The notes under the pieces were generated by a model. It was not told the DNA's origin. It did not search any database and saw only the letters and a program-made list of their open reading frames with translations. Positions 55,057 to 64,000 of a stretch of 64,000 bases of DNA are shown here, one piece after another. The stretch covers positions 1-64,000 of the forward strand of contig JAKJHU010001065.1 in NCBI GenBank assembly GCA_022316685.1, given 5' to 3'. Origin of the DNA: Progne subis subis. Its lineage: Eukaryota; Chordata; Aves; Passeriformes; Hirundinidae. Numbering within the stretch: position 1 is the first letter of the stretch; the number at the start of each line of letters is the position of its first letter. Position numbers and translations under genes: made by a program.

Positions 55057-55728
55057 ATGAGAAGCAGGGGATCACCTTGGGAATACCAGCACAAAACCTG
55101 GGCCCGTGTCACAGGGCAGTCGCTTGAGCAGCCGCATGCAGCAGCTAAGGAACGGCCAGGGTGCCTCAGAGCCATTGCAGCAGTGGCAGTGAACATCCAA
55201 GAGCCACGGAAGCTCACCCTAGGCCAGAACATGACCGTGCTAGTATCCCACACAGTGTCTGCAGTCCTAAAAGTGAAAGGGGGACATTGGCTCTCCCCAC
55301 AGAGACTCCTGAAGTACCAAGCCATAATGATAGAACGAGATGACGTTGAGATTGTGGTAACTAACATTGTGAATCCAGCTTCCTTCCTCAGCGGGAGCAT
55401 GGGAGAACCAGTGATCCATGACTGCCTGGAGGCCATCGAAGCCACCTGCTCCAGTTGCCCGGATCTGAAGGACACCCTGCTAGAGAATACTGAGACCTGG
55501 TCCAGTGATGGAAGCAGCTGTGTCATCAGTGGAAGACATGCTGGGTATGTGGTTACCATGAGCAGAGAGGTCATAGAGTCTGGACCATTACCAACCAACA
55601 CCTCGGCACAGAAGGCTGAAATAACTGCCTTAACTCGGGCTTTAGAGCTGGCAAAAGGAAAGAAAGTTAATATCTACCCAGACTTAAGGTACGCATTTGG
55701 GGTAGTTCATGCACTTGGAGCCATCTAG
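55057..55728 (+). pseudogene. ERV-E connection and RNase H
   Basis: 223 codons open. The connection part includes KGGHWLSPQRLLKYQ, then RNase H with SSDGSS (first Asp), AEITALTRAL (Glu) and DLRYAFGVVHA (Asp kept). It ends at TAG, where related sequences have Trp. Confidence 0.75.
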
Positions 55729-56520
55729 AAAGAAAGAGGGCTGTTGAATTGACAAGAAAAAAAAAGTATTAAACATGCATAAGAGATAATAAAACTGTTG
55801 GAGGCAGTCCAGCTACCTGAAAAGGTAGTCATCATGCATATCAAAGCACACCAAAAAGTGAGCTCTGAATTGGACGAAGAAGACAAGCTGGCGGGCAGAA
55901 AGGCAAAAGATACAGCCAAAGGTGAGGTAACTGTTGAAACTGTTGAGGCAGACTTAATTCCAGATGAGCAAATTTCCATTGAAGGTAAGCCAAAGCACAG
56001 TATAAAGGACAAGAGGGGTGGGCTGTTACAGATAAAAGGAAAGGAAGACTTATATTCCCCTCTTATGTGTTATAGTCATTAGTGAAAGAGGAACATGAAA
56101 AAACACATTGGGGAATAGAGGATTTGTATAATTATTTGAAGGATAGAATCATAGCTTGAAATTTGTAAAATATAGTAATTTAGGTGACTTGCCAATGTAG
56201 CCTTTGCCTCCAAAATAATCCCAAAATATTTTTAAACCAAGGCTTGGGCAAATTGGGAAAAGAGGGTACTGATATTTATTGGGATTAACAGATACCTTTT
56301 CAGGGTGGCCAGAAGCTTTCCCTACCAGAACTGCCAAAGTGCAAGAGGTAACCAAAGCAGTCTTATAAGAAATAATACCATGCTTTGGAGTCACAGCCAC
56401 AATGTTTTTAGATAGGGGGCCATATTTTATTTCAAAATGGTGCAGCAAATTAAGCAGCAAATTCTAAAACTGGGCCTCAAACCAGAGAACTAGATGGACC
56501 AGTACATGATGTGTAGCCTG
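55729..56520 (+). pseudogene. ERV-E RNase H tail and integrase traces
   Basis: 55798-56082 is open with VVIMHIKAHQK and EDKLAGRKAKD, the end of RNase H. The following 400 bp hold only scattered, stop-ridden traces of an integrase core (near GWPEAFP at about 56300 and a DRGPYF-like stretch at about 56412). Confidence 0.5.
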
Positions 56521-56796
56521 GGGATTATGTATTCATTAAGACTTCTGCAGAAAAAACTTTGGAACCACAGTGAGAGAGACCATTCCAAGTGCTCCTCATC
56601 ATCTTTAATACAATCAAGATCAAGGAACAAAGCACCTGGATCCATCACTCACAAGTGAAGAAAGCTCCTGAGAAACTTATATTGGGAAAGTTATATTGGG
56701 TGACAACAATGAACTAAAATCAAAACTTTCTTGGGAAAATAAATGATAAGTATAATAAAACAACTTTTTGAAAAATAGGAAAGCTTGTCATCGTAA

Positions 56797-57550
56797 TGGG
56801 TAATCAAATAGGTATAGCCTGGAAAGTTGTGGCAATTATGACCATCGCTATAGCCACAGCTAATGCAGCACCACTGCATTAGAATGTGACAGGTAAATAT
56901 AAGTGCCAAGGGAAAGCTTATGATTTTATCTCCTGTAAGTCTCTGATTCAGATGCTAAAAATTACAAATGCAACTGTGTAAGAAAACTTAATTTAACTTC
57001 TGCATTTGTAACTTTGTCAAAATGGAAGAATGTGATTTTTCCTGTTAGGCACATGTTGTATCCCACCAACATATAAAGGCAAACTTGACTACTGTTCAAA
57101 AAATATTGCCTGTGCCTTTAGATATGAACTTAACTTCAGTTGCACAATTATTGAAACACCATGGATTAAAGAAAAGAAGAAAAAAATTATAAAGAAAGAG
57201 ATCTTTGATTGCAATGCATCATGACACAGGGACTATACGGAGAGTATTTAAAAGTTAGTAGAAGGCCCATCCCATCATTGGTGGCATATGCTTTTGGGGT
57301 GGTCACCAGCTGCAACTGGTTTGCTCAATACCTTGGTTTCTTTGATTATTGTTTTGTTTAATTTAGTTGGTATAAGTTTGATTTTGTTTGTTATAATATT
57401 TTTTTTGGAATTGGAGAATGCTGAAGCAACTAGCAGCTTTAACTTTAATATTAAGAGCATATAGTACAGTTTTAAGGGACCCCCACAACACATTTTTGCT
57501 AGATGAAGAAAAATTTACATATTAGTAAAAGAATTTACTAACTTTGAAGA
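56797..57550 (+). pseudogene. ERV-E env remnant
   Basis: Starts with an ATG and a signal-like hydrophobic stretch (VVAIMTIAIATANAA). Short SU fragments and a TM-like end follow, with a hydrophobic span near 57330-57410 and DPHNTFLL. Many stops; about 750 bp remain of an expected 1.5-2 kb. Confidence 0.55.
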
Positions 57551-57570
57551 AGGAGTGGGGAAAAGAGACA
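57551..57570 (+). other. ERV-E polypurine tract
   Basis: AGGAGTGGGGAAAAGAGACA immediately before the 3' LTR. Confidence 0.65.
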
Positions 57571-58167
57571 TGACTTTAAAGAGTTAATATTTTAGCTAAG
57601 GGTTAGAAGCAATTTATATTGATCAAGATGCAAGTTAGATTAATAAATTGTAGTTTAATGATTATTAGATGCCCAAGCTAGAGCTCACTGTTCTATTATG
57701 AGCTTGCTTATAGAAAAAGTGGAGTAAGTGAACCGTCATAGGAACAGATTGAAACTACTAAGAACAATGGCCAGAACCTGGACTTGGTATCAATCAATCA
57801 CAAAGCAGAGGACCTTGGACAGTGCCAGAGGGTCACAGAGACCTGATGAAGACTCTCCTGACTTCATCCTTTGAGACCACTGACCCAATTTGAGACCACT
57901 GACCCAATTCAAGAGAAGAACTGCGCACGCGTGAAGGACTGATAGCGTCATTTTAATAGAGAGCGGGGATGGGAGGTGCTGGGGTTATGCATATGTATTG
58001 TATGTAAGATCTTGGAGAATAAATAGAGAGCACAGAGCCTTGTTCGGGGCGGCCATGCCTTTCAGAGATGACTCCCGTGCCGCCTGCTGGTGAATAAACA
58101 TACCACTTTCTAATTTTAACTAGTTAGTGGGTCTTTGTCCGTGACTGTATCGGTTTTCAATGACTCA
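57571..58167 (+). repeat. ERV-E 3' LTR
   Basis: 597 bp, TGACTTTAAAG...ATGACTCA. AATAAATAG near 58018 may serve as a TATA-like element and AATAAA at about 58093 as poly(A) signal. It ends 137 bp before the start codon of the HSF-domain gene, in the same orientation. Confidence 0.88.
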
Positions 58168-58304
58168 CACCAGCTCCGAGCACTCGTCCCCACAGAGCCG
58201 GGCGCGCGCGGCGCTGAGCGCAGCGCCTCCGTCAGGCCGCGTGCTGCCGGCGCAGCCGCGACCGTTGCTCTCCGGCCGTTGTGGCCAAGGCAGCGATCGA
58301 AGCC
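58168..58304 (+). promoter_or_regulatory. GC-rich 5' region of the HSF-domain gene
   Basis: CpG-rich (GGGCGCGCGCGGCGC and similar) stretch between the LTR and the ATG. No TATA. It could be a host CpG promoter remnant or a 5' untranslated region of an LTR-started transcript. Confidence 0.45.
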
Positions 58305-59173
58305 ATGGCGGAGCTGCCGCTGCCTGTCGCGCTCAGTGCCGGCACTTTCCCCGCCAAGCTCTGGAGCCTGGCGAATGACCCCCGCGTCCTCTCACTGTGC
58401 TGGGACAGCGAGGCCCGGGGGCTGCTCGTAGACTGCTCCCTCTTCGAGCGGGAGCTGCTCAGGCTGGGCGGTGCCCAGGGACCGGCCCCGCACAGACCGG
58501 CCCCGCACACATTCAGGGCCACACAGTTCCGCAGCTTCGTGCGCCAGCTGTACCGGTACGGCTTCCGCAAGGTGCCGAGCCGGGCAGGCGCGGCTGCGCC
58601 GGGCGATGCCGGGGCCTGGGTCAACTATAGGAACCCCTGGTTTCGCCGCGACCGCCGCGACCGCCCCGACCTCCTGCTCCGCATCAGGCGCCGGAGTGCA
58701 GCCAACACGCAGCGGCGGGCGGCGGGGCCGGAGGGGCACAGGCGCCCGCCCTGCGGCTCCCAGCAGCTCCCCGGACCGCGGCCACTGCCAGGACGAGCGA
58801 CACGGGCGGCCTCGCTTCCAGCCGCTGCCCAGGGAGCGGCCGCCGCTCGCCCGGCGCCCGCCCTGCGGCTTCCACCTGCTGCACCGGGAGCGGCCGGGGC
58901 CAGCCCGGCGGGAGGGGCCGAGCCGCTTCCAAGAGCTCTACGGGGAGTGGCCGCTGCCCGCCGAGCATGAGCTGCTCCGGGTCCTGCCCTGCCACTTCCA
59001 GGGCTTCCACGGGGAGCAGCTGCTGCCACCCCGATGGGAGGGGCCCCGCAGCCGCATGCAGGAGCTCTATGGGGAGCAGCCGCCTCCGCTCGACCGGGAG
59101 CTGCTCTGGATGCAGCCCTGCAGCTTCCAGCAGCTCCACAGGGAGCAGCAGCCCCCAGCCTCCAACCCACCAG
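58305..59173 (+). CDS. HSF-domain gene, exon 1 (frame broken in repeat region)
   Basis: The ATG at 58305 has a strong Kozak context (AAGCCATGG). Residues about 12-130 form an HSF-type winged-helix DNA-binding domain: FPAKLWSLANDPRV, then LFERELL, FRSFVRQLYRYGFRKV (recognition helix), NPWFRRDR and RPDLLLRI. Such factors bind heat-shock-type DNA elements; the short divergent form suggests the HSFY/HSFX group. The DNA-binding frame runs to a TGA at 58968-58970. From about 58790 the homologous repeat continues in the next frame: six to seven units of 54-69 bp encoding (F/M)Q.L(Y/H).E..P motifs, up to a good donor (CCACCAG then GTAAGAG). So one indel in exon 1 separates domain and repeats; without repair only about 221 residues are made. 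No HR-A/B coiled coil is visible. Confidence 0.75.
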
Positions 59174-59426
59174 GTAAGAGAAGAGCTCCAGTCTTGCTTT
59201 TCCAAACGGTCATGAAAAGCGACCATTTGAAGTGTTTTCAAACAATGCTCTGTCGTTCTGAGACAGAAATTGTCAAGCCTGCTAGGAAGGGGCACCTAGG
59301 AAGTCAAAAGATTCTCTGCCTGGTTTTCCTGTGTGCTTCCTGTGATCTGTGATCCAAGGCAGCAGTAGAGCTCTGCCTCCCAAAGCCACATTCTGGAGCC
59401 TGACTCCCGTGTTTGGGTTCTTGCAG

Positions 59427-59614
59427 CCGCACTGGGCCCTTCAGCCCCGCATGCTCCAGCTGGCAGTGCTGGCTGTGCAGCATCAACAGCCTCCAGCTCA
59501 GCGCAGAATGCACCTGCACAAGAGGAATCTCCAGCGCTGGATCTTGGCCTGGCAATTGAGAAGATGATCCGGGACATCAGGAACTCCCTGCCTGTAAAGG
59601 CTCCCTCCGCTCAG
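59427..59614 (+). CDS. HSF-domain gene, exon 2
   Basis: 188 bp between TTCTTGCAG and GCTCAG followed by GTAACC. Joined to exon 1 in the repeat frame it is open throughout. It is Ala/Ser-rich, then AIEKMIRDIRNSLPVKA, an amphipathic helix. It ends in phase 0. Confidence 0.65.
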
Positions 59615-61299
59615 GTAACCCCATGGGATGGGAATGAAAGAGGCTGGGCTGAGAGCTACTGAACGTTGTTACGTAGCTGACAAGTGAAGATTTCTTGAAT
59701 TTCATTCTTTTCATTCCTATTTAGTTATCTAATTATTCTTGGTCAAGCAAGATTTCCCAAAGAAGAGGAAATGAAGAAGACTTCCCCCACAGTGAGGATG
59801 AGGGGGTGTGAGCCTGTGTTGGCCACATTTGGTTGTTCCTTTTCCTTGGGAAGAATGCCTGGTGCAGGGGCATTTGTGGTGATGCTTTGTAGGTTCTACT
59901 AGGCTTTGTTTGGTGGGAAAGAAGAGCAGAGTGTTTGGAGAATTGCCACTGAAGGCCAAGTGTCCCGTGCAGGGAACGGCATGCGAGAGGTGTCTCTGTT
60001 GCAGCAGCAGATGTGGGCTCTGCCTCTTTTGGGTTGTTAGCTCAAGGCAGAGCAAGGGCCGGGCTGCAGCTGCAGCTGCTGCTGCTGTGTGAGCCCTGCC
60101 GTGCATGTGGGCGCTGCCAGAGCCCTGTGTGGGGATGGGCTGGAGCTGCAGCTCCCTTGTCCTTTTGTCAGACAGATTCAGTCTTTGGCTTAGGAATCTC
60201 CTTTCTCTTAACTCTTGCCTCTTCCCTGACTTGCCTGGAGAGTGAGTGTTGGCACAGGCCTTTTTGCAGATTATTATCCATGTTGGCCAAAGAATGTCTG
60301 TCTTTCTCGTGATGTGCAGAGCCATTGCCTACAGTACATTTGTGATTGAGGAAGGGCAGACTCAGGGTGGGGAGTGGGATTTTCTGGATTCAGCAATATC
60401 TTATTCTCAAGTGGAATGTCTTTTGTCTTTTGTAAACTCACACATAGCAGTTTTCAAAAGCATTTTATTCCATAATAAAAGGAAGCCTTATAGGCTCTGA
60501 ACCATCTTTAGAATCTTTAGGATTCTGATGGAAGGGCTGTTGCAGAAGAGATGAATATTCTACAGCTGGTCATAGTGAGAATATCTTTCTGTCCAAAGGT
60601 AATTTGCAGGTGCTTAATCTTGGCAATTTATTTCCTCAGTGGAATAGAAACACTACTTGGTTGTCTGACTTTTCGTGTCTTTTGGGTTGGTTTTCTTTCT
60701 GACCCTCCAAATTTACCCATTTTTGTCACTGGAAAGTTTGTTCCTGGAAATACCCATGGTCCATAACTGTTTGCCTGGGTCATACCTCTGGGGCAGCAGC
60801 GGAGGGCTCCAAAAAGCAGCACCTTGTGATGGACTGTGTGGGCAGCTGGGTGGGTGGGGGTGGTGAGACTCCCAGCCAGAAATGTGTGCTCTGCGTGTGG
60901 GTTTGCAGCACACGGCCCTGGGCAGGGCTGGCAGCGAGCTCTGCCCTTGCTGACAGCCACGTTGGCAACAAGGAGAGCCCCTGGCTTTCTGCTGGCTGAT
61001 TCCTTACAGCTCGTGGGATAAGGCAGGGTCAGAGCGTGAGGCCACGTCCCCTCACTTGGTGTCTTCTGCTTTTCTGCATTTGTGTTTTGCCTCAAAGGTC
61101 ATTTTGTGAGAGCTTCAGTTCCACCTTGGCCACCCAAATGCTGAGTTTAAAACACTTGTGATGTGAACTGTGTGGGCAGTGTTCCCCTCGTGTTACGTGG
61201 CCTTTGGGAGTGGAGAAGAACAGTGACTGTATCCCTGCTGTGATTCCAAGAAAATCCTGAGTGATCTTTGGCTTCCTTTCTTTTTTTTTATCTTTCAAG
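59615..61299 (+). other. HSF-domain gene, intron 2
   Basis: About 1.7 kb with a T-rich acceptor (TTTTTTTATCTTTCAAG). No repeats or other genes recognised. Simple CTG-rich stretch at 60060-60090. Confidence 0.55.
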
Positions 61300-61420
61300 G
61301 GGAATATTAATGTTGCCCCTGAGTCCCCAGGAGAGGACACAGTGAACAGGGCTGCAGCAGAGGAAGTTTCATCTGGCACCGAGAGCTGCGGGAACAGTTC
61401 CCCAGAGCCCGAGGAGCCTG
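61300..61420 (+). CDS. HSF-domain gene, exon 3
   Basis: 121 bp, open in the frame set by exon 2. Acidic/Ser-rich (ESPGEDTVN, SSPEPEEP), donor GTAAGG, leaving one base for the next codon. Confidence 0.6.
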
Positions 61421-62058
61421 GTAAGGAGAGAGCCCACGTTGGTTTGGAGAGGTGTGAGACGGCTGCTCTGAGCCTGCCTGGGACAGGAAGGGAGATCAGA
61501 AGAGCTGAGTTCTTGTCTGCAGGGCTGCTGCTTCCTGCTGCCTTTAGTTCCAATCCTGCAGTGGCATAAGCTCCCCGAGCCCTGCCCTCCACGCTTCTCC
61601 AGAGGCTCTGACACTGAGTCCTCTGCTGTGGCAAGAGAGCCGGGACTGAACCTGACCTTGGGGGAGTTGTGTCACCAACTTGTGTGTCCCAGTTTGGTTT
61701 GTACCTCAGCTCACAGCACCCTTCAGCTGCAGCCATTTCAGCGAGGACTGAGGGCTCTCTGTCAGCACAGAGAAAGAACAAGGCCGGGCTTCTTTGGGGA
61801 GCTGGGATTGTTCTGTGTTTCAAGCTCTCGTGGGTGCCATTTGCACTGTGAGTGCTGAGACTATCGAGGTACTTCAGTGCTTTACACAGTTTTGGAAACT
61901 CGGAAGGATCCCTGTTCTCTAAAGAGCAGGCTTCAAATTCCCAAGGGAGAGTCTGCCTTTCAGGCCATCTTTTACAGTCTGTGATGGAAGGACTTTTGCT
62001 GCCCAAGGGAAACTTGCACAAGGGCCGATATTGACTCAGGGTTCTCTTTTCTTCCCAG

Positions 62059-62069
62059 ATCCAATGTGA
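62059..62069 (+). CDS. HSF-domain gene, alternative last exon a
   Basis: The acceptor TTTTCTTCCCAG is followed by a few codons and TGA (62067-62069). Splicing exon 3 here would end the protein after Asp-Pro-Met. The surrounding 100 bp are duplicated at 63010-63098. Confidence 0.4.
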
Positions 62070-62159
62070 TCGATGTCTCCTGGAGGGGTGCCCTGTGTGG
62101 CAGGAAGAGACAGAGGGAGAGCCTGTGACTGCCAGGCAGGTAGAATCCCTCCCTCTGTC

Positions 62160-62450
62160 TATGGTGATATATTTAGAATTTTATAGTTATGTTTATCTAT
62201 ATAATTATTATTTATAGATATACAGTATATTTATAGATTTATAGATTTATAGTTGAATTTAAATGCTTATATAGAGATCTGTAGAAGTACAATTATATAT
62301 ATTTAGATTTTCATAGTTGTAATCATATATACATAGTTAGATTTTTAGATATATATAGTTGCATTTATCTATGTAGAAAGTTAAACTTTTATATATAGAT
62401 AGTTATTTTTATAAATATTCATAGTTATGCACTTATAGCTATATGGGTGT
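62160..62450. repeat. AT-rich TATAGATTTA-type repeat
   Basis: Degenerate tandem ATAGTTATATTTATAGAT-like sequence inside the intron. No gene. Confidence 0.7.
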
Positions 62451-62639
62451 TTAGTTCCCTAGAGTAGTATCTGTATAGGTATAGACTAGTTTTTAACCCC
62501 TTTACCTGTCTCCTTTGTGCTTTTCCCCCTGTGCCCTCGCTGTCCCCTGTCCCTGTGCTGGCTCCGAGCTGGCGGCCGGGCCGGGCGGAGCAGCAGCTGC
62601 AGCCCCGGGTGTCCCTGGAGCGCTGGGAGCTGCCGCTGG

Positions 62640-62916
62640 CCCCAGGCGCTGTCCCCTGAGGAGCTGCTGAAGGACGGTGAGACTGAGGGGGCTGAGGGGG
62701 CTGAGGGGATGGAGGGAGCCAGCAGGGAGCACACAGGGCTCCGGGACTGCAGCTCTGCCAGGCCTTGGAGCCAATTCCAGAGCCTCCACCTTTGCCACAG
62801 CTGCCCTGAGGACCCTGAGGACAGGCAGAGACCGACAGGAGCCGGCAGGGAGAAGCTGAAGACCACCAGCTCCAGCAGTGAACAGGGAGCTGCTGCTGCC
62901 AACCCAGAGCCTGGGT
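62640..62916 (+). CDS. Possible further exon of the HSF-domain gene
   Basis: An open stretch with LSPEELLKDGETEGAEGAEG and ending SEQGAAAANPEPG at CCTGG followed by GTGAGG. The end resembles the end of exon 3 in style (acidic/Pro-Glu, then CCTG plus donor). The start is unclear, so this may be a duplicated exon or untranslated sequence. Confidence 0.3.
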
Positions 62917-63098
62917 GAGGCCACAGGGCCGGAGAGGCAGGGTGGGGGTGAGGATGGTGTGGGCTTTGGCCGTGGGCTTTGGCCAAACATTTTCTTTCTA
63001 AGCCTCCTGGGGAAGTGCTGAGATTTTCCCTGACTGAAGGGCAGGTTCTGCCAAGGGAAACGTCCCGATCCTGACTCAGTGTTCCCTTTGCTTCCCAG

Positions 63099-63163
63099 AT
63101 GTCCCATCTGCTGTCCCTGTCCAGGAGAGCTGCTCTGCACGGGAGGAAGCAAGGACCAAATGA
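63099..63163 (+). CDS. HSF-domain gene, alternative last exon b
   Basis: Acceptor TTTGCTTCCCAG. Joined to exon 3 in phase it encodes about 20 residues (VPSAVPVQESCSAREEA) ending with TGA at 63161-63163. Longer and more protein-like than exon a, so my preferred last exon. Confidence 0.45.
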
Positions 63164-64000
63164 AAGGCTTTGAAGACTGGGCAGCTGGAATCCTTCTGCT
63201 TAGAATTCTGTTTAAAGATACATGGACTTATGAGATTTATTGCTGTATATTTGTATTGATGAAGATGGATGGGGTTTTAGATTGGTACTGTTACCCATTC
63301 ACAAATAGTTTGTTTTATGTGTCTATTTATATATATATTGTATGTAATACATAATATTTTTTCTATATTTCCTCATGTATATTGAAGTGGTTCTGTATAT
63401 CTTTCTGCTTAAGCATGTATGGAGTTGTATAATTGTATCAACTGAGTTCTTGGTACAGGGCTATTTAGATAGAGATATCAATTTTGTTGTATTCCTAGAT
63501 GGGCTTTAAGCTCGTAGTAATATGTAATAAAATAAGTTGTTAAACATCTCATTGATCTTTGTGTATCGTGAGTTGTTGTAGAGTTTGGCAATAAATTAAG
63601 TTTTTGTTAACTGAGGTTGGTATTTGTATACTTTTACATAGTATTGTCATAAAAATCTAATAAATTCCTTTTTTTTAAAACATAAACTGATATGGGCACA
63701 GTTCTATATTGTCAGTGCGGGTGTAGCAATTTATAATAAATGACATTTTTCATGTGAAATCAATTCTCATGTATTTGTTGATCAGCAGTGCAGCTGTAGC
63801 AATCTGCAAGAAATTACAAATGTCAACTGTGACGGGTGTTTTGTGATTTGTGCTCTCCAGAGCAATGAGCAGATGTAAATGCTGGAGGATTTTGGCCATG
63901 GAATTCTCCAGCCATGCCCAGCACATGCCCCACCTGCACTCAGGCTGGGCAAGGCAAGCGCAGATTTGGGATGGCAGCAGAGCCACACCTTGGCCAAGAA
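63164..64000 (+). other. 3' untranslated region and downstream flank
   Basis: AT-rich. AATAAA at 63526-63531 is the first good poly(A) signal; others occur near 63591, 63659 and 63735. Nothing else recognised to the window end. Confidence 0.5.

Larger units (their letters stand above)
51177..58167 (+). mobile_element. ERV-E: gamma-like endogenous retrovirus, tRNA-Arg primed
   Basis: LTRs at 51177-51848 and 57571-58167 flank decayed gag, pro, pol and env. RT has YVDDLLIAT, RNase H has YAFGVVHA, and env keeps a leader and a TM-like end. Total length of 7.0 kb indicates deletions, especially in gag and integrase. The right LTR is directly followed by the HSF-domain gene; the left lies on satellite DNA. 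Flanks show no duplication. Confidence 0.88.

Noticed and set aside
61092..62021. 309-codon minus-strand frame over HSF exon 3
   Set aside because: It spans an exon and two introns of the plus-strand gene that have good splice signals; no domain.
62502..63152. 216-codon minus-strand frame
   Set aside because: GC-rich shadow of the opposite-strand possible exon; no recognisable content.

Overview
This is vertebrate nuclear DNA, almost certainly from a bird and probably a songbird. The evidence is avian-style endogenous retroviruses (ERVs), short CR1 LINE fragments, split genes with GT-AG introns, and a GC-rich gene with a heat-shock-factor domain. The density of ERVs, satellites and broken gene copies suggests a non-recombining or repeat-rich location (W chromosome, germline-restricted chromosome or a heterochromatic block). 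That placement is inference.

Layout. (1) 1-9781: direct tandem array with a unit of about 3.94 kb. Each full unit has a compact promoter (three CRE-like octamers plus TATATAAG), a short intronless reading frame with an N-terminal membrane segment, an AATAAA signal and a spacer of about 2.6 kb. The array is cut off at 9781. (2) 9782-16361: ERV-A, minus strand, gag-pro-pol without env, tRNA-Lys primer site. (3) 16362-29906: ERV-B, plus strand, gamma-like gag-pro-pol-env, tRNA-Phe-like primer site, heavily mutated. Its env is interrupted by ERV-C (25572-28804, minus strand), an alpharetrovirus-like provirus reduced to part of gag joined to the end of env, with intact 5-bp target duplications. 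(4) 29907-34320: simple repeats, a low-copy GC-rich repeat, an A-rich tract and a likely solo LTR. (5) 34321-41896: ERV-D, plus strand, a relative of ERV-A with different LTRs; its integrase is split by a minus-strand solo LTR. (6) 41897-51176: mostly non-coding, holding a broken glypican (GPC5-like) exon, LTR-like fragments, copies of the low-copy repeat (one inverted) and a purine-rich satellite of about 390-400 bp. (7) 51177-58167: ERV-E, plus strand, tRNA-Arg primer site, decayed. (8) 58168-64000: a plus-strand HSF-domain gene whose start codon lies 137 bp after the end of the ERV-E 3' LTR, with intact splice sites but a frame break in exon 1.

Common threads. The two env-less ERVs (A and D) share a Gag that begins with several hydrophobic segments instead of a normal matrix domain. 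Across ERVs A, B, D and E many inactivating changes look like G-to-A: Trp codons turned into stops, and catalytic Asp or Gly codons changed in protease, RT and RNase H. Three insertions (ERV-C and two solo LTRs) have clear target-site duplications; ERV-A, B, D and E do not, which points to recombination among ERV copies. Boundaries and identities come from reading the sequence by eye; no alignments or database searches were run.
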